From contig NZ_KB913037.1 of assembly GCF_000384295.1 (NCBI RefSeq), positions 7,627,533 through 7,691,532 on the forward strand: a stretch of 64,000 bases of DNA, written 5' to 3'. Both the position numbers and the translations under genes were made by a program. Positions 61,481-64,000 of this stretch are shown in pieces; the first letter of the stretch is position 1, and each line of letters begins with the position of its first letter. The notes beneath the pieces were generated by a model. The model was given only the letters and a program-made list of their open reading frames with translations. It did no database searches and was not told where the DNA came from. Source of the stretch: Amycolatopsis balhimycina FH 1894. Its GTDB lineage: Bacteria > Actinomycetota > Actinomycetes > Mycobacteriales > Pseudonocardiaceae.

Positions 61481-62380
61481 TCAGACCGGAGAGGCGACCT
61501 GCCGCAGCCGGTATTGCGCGTAGGTGCGCGCTGCGGTGCTTAATTTCGTCGCACCAGGAAATGGAGCTGTGGCGGCTCGGTAACTCCAGAGGCCGGCGAC
61601 GTAACAGGCGAACGCCGTGATGCCCTCGGCGGTCCGAGCGGACCAGGCGGGCACCGCCGTGGCCCAGGTCTCCGCGATTTCCGGGGCGTGCCCCGCCGCG
61701 ATGAGCCGGACGACGAGGAAGGCTGTGTCCACCCACGGGGCGCCGGAGGCCGGCCGGCCCCAGTCGATGACTCGCACTGACGAGCTGGCGTCGTCGATCA
61801 TGAACTGGTGCTCGTGGAGATCGGTGTGGAGCAGCGCGCACCCTTCGACATGAGCGGGCACGGACTGACACCACTCTGTCAGCATGCCGACGTTCCAGCC
61901 CTCCACCCTGCTGGAGTCCTCCGTGGCAAGCTTCTCCCACCAGTCCGCGGACGCCCACCGCTTGCTGAGCGGCTGGACCGACCCTCCCGGGAACGCGCCG
62001 AGCTGCTTCAGTGTGGCGCTGACGATCCCCAAGTCGTCCGAGTCCGGGGACAGGTCAGCCGGGCGGCCGTTCACATATTCGAACCCGACGATGAACCACT
62101 GCTCGTCCGTCCTGACGTCGGTGCTGAACCGAGTCACCGGAGCGATCCCTGGGGCGAGCGCACTCGCTTCGGCCTCATTCCGGAGCCACCGCATCCGCGG
62201 GCCAATTCCTCGGACGCCCTTCAGGAAGACGTCGCCATCGTCGTCGGTCCGCAGCACAAGCGCCAGGTTGCAGTTCTGGCCCTGCTCGACGTCACGGATG
62301 ACAGTGGTCGGCCCCAGGTGCTGCCAAACCGCGAGGCGCGCCGCTTCCGGCAGGGTGTCCCAGGAGTATCGCTCGATCAC
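61481..62380 (-). CDS. Aminoglycoside phosphotransferase (APH)-fold kinase-like protein
   Basis: 299 aa. N-lobe Lys in DVFLKGVRG (Lys54). Catalytic loop HTDLHEHQF (Asp187) as in APH HGDxxxxN, but Gln192 in place of Asn. Metal Asp in VIDWGRP (Asp206). A small-molecule kinase or a diverged non-kinase; Asn-to-Gln in the catalytic loop is a caution. GTG at 62380 overlaps the upstream stop as GTGA, so it is the distal gene of the 61.5-63.2 kb unit. Confidence 0.8.
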   Translation of the reverse strand: MIERYSWDTLPEAARLAVWQHLGPTTVIRDVEQGQNCNLALVLRTDDDGDVFLKGVRGIGPRMRWLRNEAEASALAPGIAPVTRFSTDVRTDEQWFIVGFEYVNGRPADLSPDSDDLGIVSATLKQLGAFPGGSVQPLSKRWASADWWEKLATEDSSRVEGWNVGMLTEWCQSVPAHVEGCALLHTDLHEHQFMIDDASSSVRVIDWGRPASGAPWVDTAFLVVRLIAAGHAPEIAETWATAVPAWSARTAEGITAFACYVAGLWSYRAATAPFPGATKLSTAARTYAQYRLRQVASPV

Positions 62381-62868
62381 GCCGGGACCGTACCAACGTG
62401 CGCGGCGAGCTGGTGGCATCCAGTGTCGCCGCCGGAGTGCGTGCACCCATCCGTGCACTGGTGGCAATCCGCCGAGACTGCCCAGAGGTCATGGTCCACG
62501 GCGAACCCGGCGCGGCGCAGGGCCGCCACGGTGAAGTCCGCGGATTCTGGCGGAGCCTGGGACACCGGGATGAGGCCGGTGTCGGTCGGCTCGTGGTGGA
62601 TGAAGCGACCGGCCACCCGGTCGCAGAACTCGGCGTACTCGCGGGTGTACAGGATGAAGGTGTGCCACCCGATGTCCACTGCCTTGCTGGGCGACAACGG
62701 GCCGGACGTGTGGGCGCACGTTCCGAGGAAGGCGAGCGCCTGGTCCATGATCCGCGCGGCGTACTCGCGGCCGAGCTGGTGCTCACGAACGATCCGCTCT
62801 ACGAACCGGTGGAACAAGTCTTCGTCTATCAGGTCCTGTCCGGTGAGTTCTTCGACGGCGATTGTCAC
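62377..62868 (-). CDS. Uncharacterised protein with Cys/His-rich C-terminus
   Basis: 163 aa. The first 130 residues are helical (LFHRFVERIVREHQLGREYAARIMDQALAFLG, AVDIGWHTFILYTREYAEFCDRVAGRFIHHEP), resembling glycine-rich-domain-like proteins of streptomycetes. The last 30 carry a compact Cys/His set (DCHQCTDGCTHSGGDTGCHQ, ligands at 135, 136, 138, 142, 144, 151, 152) suitable for zinc. GTG at 62868 follows AAAGG. Function unknown. Coupled to the APH-like gene. Confidence 0.65.
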   Translation of the reverse strand: MTIAVEELTGQDLIDEDLFHRFVERIVREHQLGREYAARIMDQALAFLGTCAHTSGPLSPSKAVDIGWHTFILYTREYAEFCDRVAGRFIHHEPTDTGLIPVSQAPPESADFTVAALRRAGFAVDHDLWAVSADCHQCTDGCTHSGGDTGCHQLAAHVGTVPA

Positions 62869-62965
62869 GTCGCTGCCTTTCGTGTTGGCCCCTCCTGTAA
62901 TGACGGGCCGGTGGGGCCCGGCCAGCGCGCCGCCGAGGGGGATAAGCAAGCGCGCTGGCCGGGGG

Positions 62966-63235
62966 CTATCGGGGGTGCCGCTGCGGACGAGGCCGCGGGC
63001 TGGGGAGCCAGCCGCGCCGCACTCGGTAAACGGCGTCGCAGTCGGGGCACATCCGGAGTGACCCGTTGCACTGGCGGACCTCGTCCTTGGTGGCGTACTC
63101 GGCCGCCGCAGCGCGGCCACACAGCATCGTGAGCGCCTGCCCCGGCAGGGGCATCCGAAGAAGATCGATTTGGTGCCACACCCCGTCGATCACGGGGTGA
63201 ACGTGTTCCAAGTCGATGTAGATCAAGGCGCTCAA
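62966..63235 (-). CDS. Small zinc-binding protein
   Basis: 89 aa with Cys39 (MLCGR), Cys56, Cys63 and Cys66 (QCNGSLRMCPDCD), and His at 11, 13 and 21, likely one zinc site. The start is taken as a TTG at 63235 because GGAGGGG lies 8 nt upstream and the LSALIYIDLEHVHPVIDG N-terminus looks real; a later in-frame start is possible. Function unknown. First of the three-gene minus-strand unit. Confidence 0.6.
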   Translation of the reverse strand: MSALIYIDLEHVHPVIDGVWHQIDLLRMPLPGQALTMLCGRAAAAEYATKDEVRQCNGSLRMCPDCDAVYRVRRGWLPSPRPRPQRHPR

Positions 63236-63425
63236 TCTCGTTCCCCTCCAGATGATCCTGTGGCCCTCAGTCGCCTTGGGCGGGCCACCCCGACCGGAAT
63301 TCGTGGAGTCTGGAGGACAGAACTCCGAACTCCGGCCGAGGCCGCCCACTCAGGTAGCCTGGTCGTCACACGGCGTCATTGGAATGGATCAGCCGTCTAC
63401 GGGCGTCTACAAGGCGGTGAGGTAT

Positions 63426-64000
63426 GTGAGCGACCTAGGCGCGAGACTGCGCGCGGCGCGTGAAGCCGCTGGTCTGAGCCTCGCTGCGATGTCCGCGAAG
63501 ACCCACTGGAGCAAGGCCCTGCTCGGGCACCTGGAGACCGGGACCCGGGACGTCAAGCGGGAGCACGTCATCACGTACTCGCGCGCCCTGAACGTGTCCG
63601 TCGAGTCCTTGTACGGACCGCCGCAGGATCCGCTGCGCGTAGCTCACGAGTGGCTGGTGGCCGACACGTCGGCCTCGGTACACCGATCATCCGGCAGGCG
63701 CGTCGGCGAGAGCTTCGCTGCCGAGGTCGAGCAGCGTGTCATTGACCTCCGGCAGCTGGACGACACCATTGGCGGGGGAGACCTCAGCCCCCTCGTACGC
63801 CGGGAGCTGGCCGAAACTTCGGCTGTGGTCCGGTGCGCCAGCTACTCCGAGTCCGTCGGGCGTCGATTGTTGGTCGCCGTGGGAGAGCTGTCGCAGCTTG
63901 CCGGCTGGGTGGCAAGCGACGCCGGGTACTACCTCGAAGCGCAGCAGACATACCTGGCCGGGGTCGCGGCAGCCCAGGACGCGGGCGACCAGACCCTTGC
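63426..64000 (+). CDS. XRE-family regulator, C-terminus beyond the window
   Basis: At least 191 residues to the window end, so the frame is open at 64000. The N-terminal HTH is LGARLRAAREAAGLSLAAM, then HWSKALLGHLETGTRDVKREHVITYSRALN, then a helical region that looks like tetratricopeptide-type repeats. GTG at 63426 is used; an in-frame ATG at 63384 is an alternative (adding MDQPSTGVYKAVRY). Divergent from the three-gene unit on its left with a 190-nt shared region, so it may regulate that unit. Confidence 0.75.
   Translation, partial: MSDLGARLRAAREAAGLSLAAMSAKTHWSKALLGHLETGTRDVKREHVITYSRALNVSVESLYGPPQDPLRVAHEWLVADTSASVHRSSGRRVGESFAAEVEQRVIDLRQLDDTIGGGDLSPLVRRELAETSAVVRCASYSESVGRRLLVAVGELSQLAGWVASDAGYYLEAQQTYLAGVAAAQDAGDQTL

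Noticed and set aside
1..64000. Insertion sequences, phage genes, CRISPR arrays, rRNA or tRNA
   Set aside because: No transposase or integrase motif, regular spaced repeats or RNA gene signatures were seen.

Overview
The window is high-GC DNA (third codon positions almost all G or C) from a filamentous actinomycete, most likely Pseudonocardiales of the Amycolatopsis type. The reasons are a DUF3046-recA-recX order with an actinobacterial SOS box and RecA-NDp-type promoter, a mycothiol-dependent isomerase family member, a corynebacterial-type glutamate transporter operon (gluABCD), a mycobacterial-type Sdh1 succinate dehydrogenase, DUF397/XRE pairs, and frequent GTG starts with 4-nt GTGA/ATGA overlaps. 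The assignment is by recognition only; no database was searched.

Layout. 0-13.8 kb is housekeeping: a maleylpyruvate-isomerase-like enzyme, a tandem VOC protein, an ACT-GNAT fusion, peptide deformylase, a large Lhr helicase, a PdxA-family dehydrogenase, a membrane-anchored Hsp70-like protein, and DUF3046-recA-recX. 13.8-17.1 kb holds an MFS transporter paired with an unusual PEP/pyruvate-dikinase-like protein. 17.3-19.8 kb is the Entner-Doudoroff edd-eda operon. 20.1-23.9 kb is a succinate dehydrogenase operon led by an uncharacterised 96-aa gene. 23.9-27.5 kb is patchy, with two gene remnants, a DUF397/XRE regulator pair, a DUF4037 protein and an SDR. 27.6-31 kb is gluABCD, divergent from a two-component system that converges on an orphan TAXI binding protein (31.2-34.2 kb). 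34.3-37.1 kb encodes three uncharacterised proteins, two with zinc ribbons; two adjacent ones share an 18-residue motif.

37.2-48.1 kb is a sugar island: a cytoplasmic carbohydrate-active candidate, a ROK regulator, an ABC importer (two permeases and a binding protein, no ATPase) and a GH38 alpha-mannosidase. Two near-identical operator sites link its divergent transcription units. After a degenerate protein kinase, 48.9-57.9 kb is a secreted glycan-degradation block (double GH43 with LamG, GH43-AbfB, GH43-ricin, GH5 endoglycoceramidase-like); its divergent promoters each carry a LacI-type palindrome on the promoter. 57.9-59.8 kb is a TetR repressor divergent from a TetX-like flavin monooxygenase with twin operators between them. 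59.9-61.3 kb has a Rieske oxygenase and a small unknown gene. From about 60.9 kb codon use is less GC-biased, and 61.5-64 kb carries an accessory regulatory locus (kinase-like APH, Cys/His-rich protein, small zinc protein, divergent XRE regulator cut by the window end).

No tRNA, rRNA, CRISPR array, insertion sequence or phage gene was seen. The least explained pieces are the motif-sharing pair at 35.1-37.1 kb, the dikinase-like/MFS pair, the TCS-TAXI module, the pseudokinase and the 61.5-64 kb locus.
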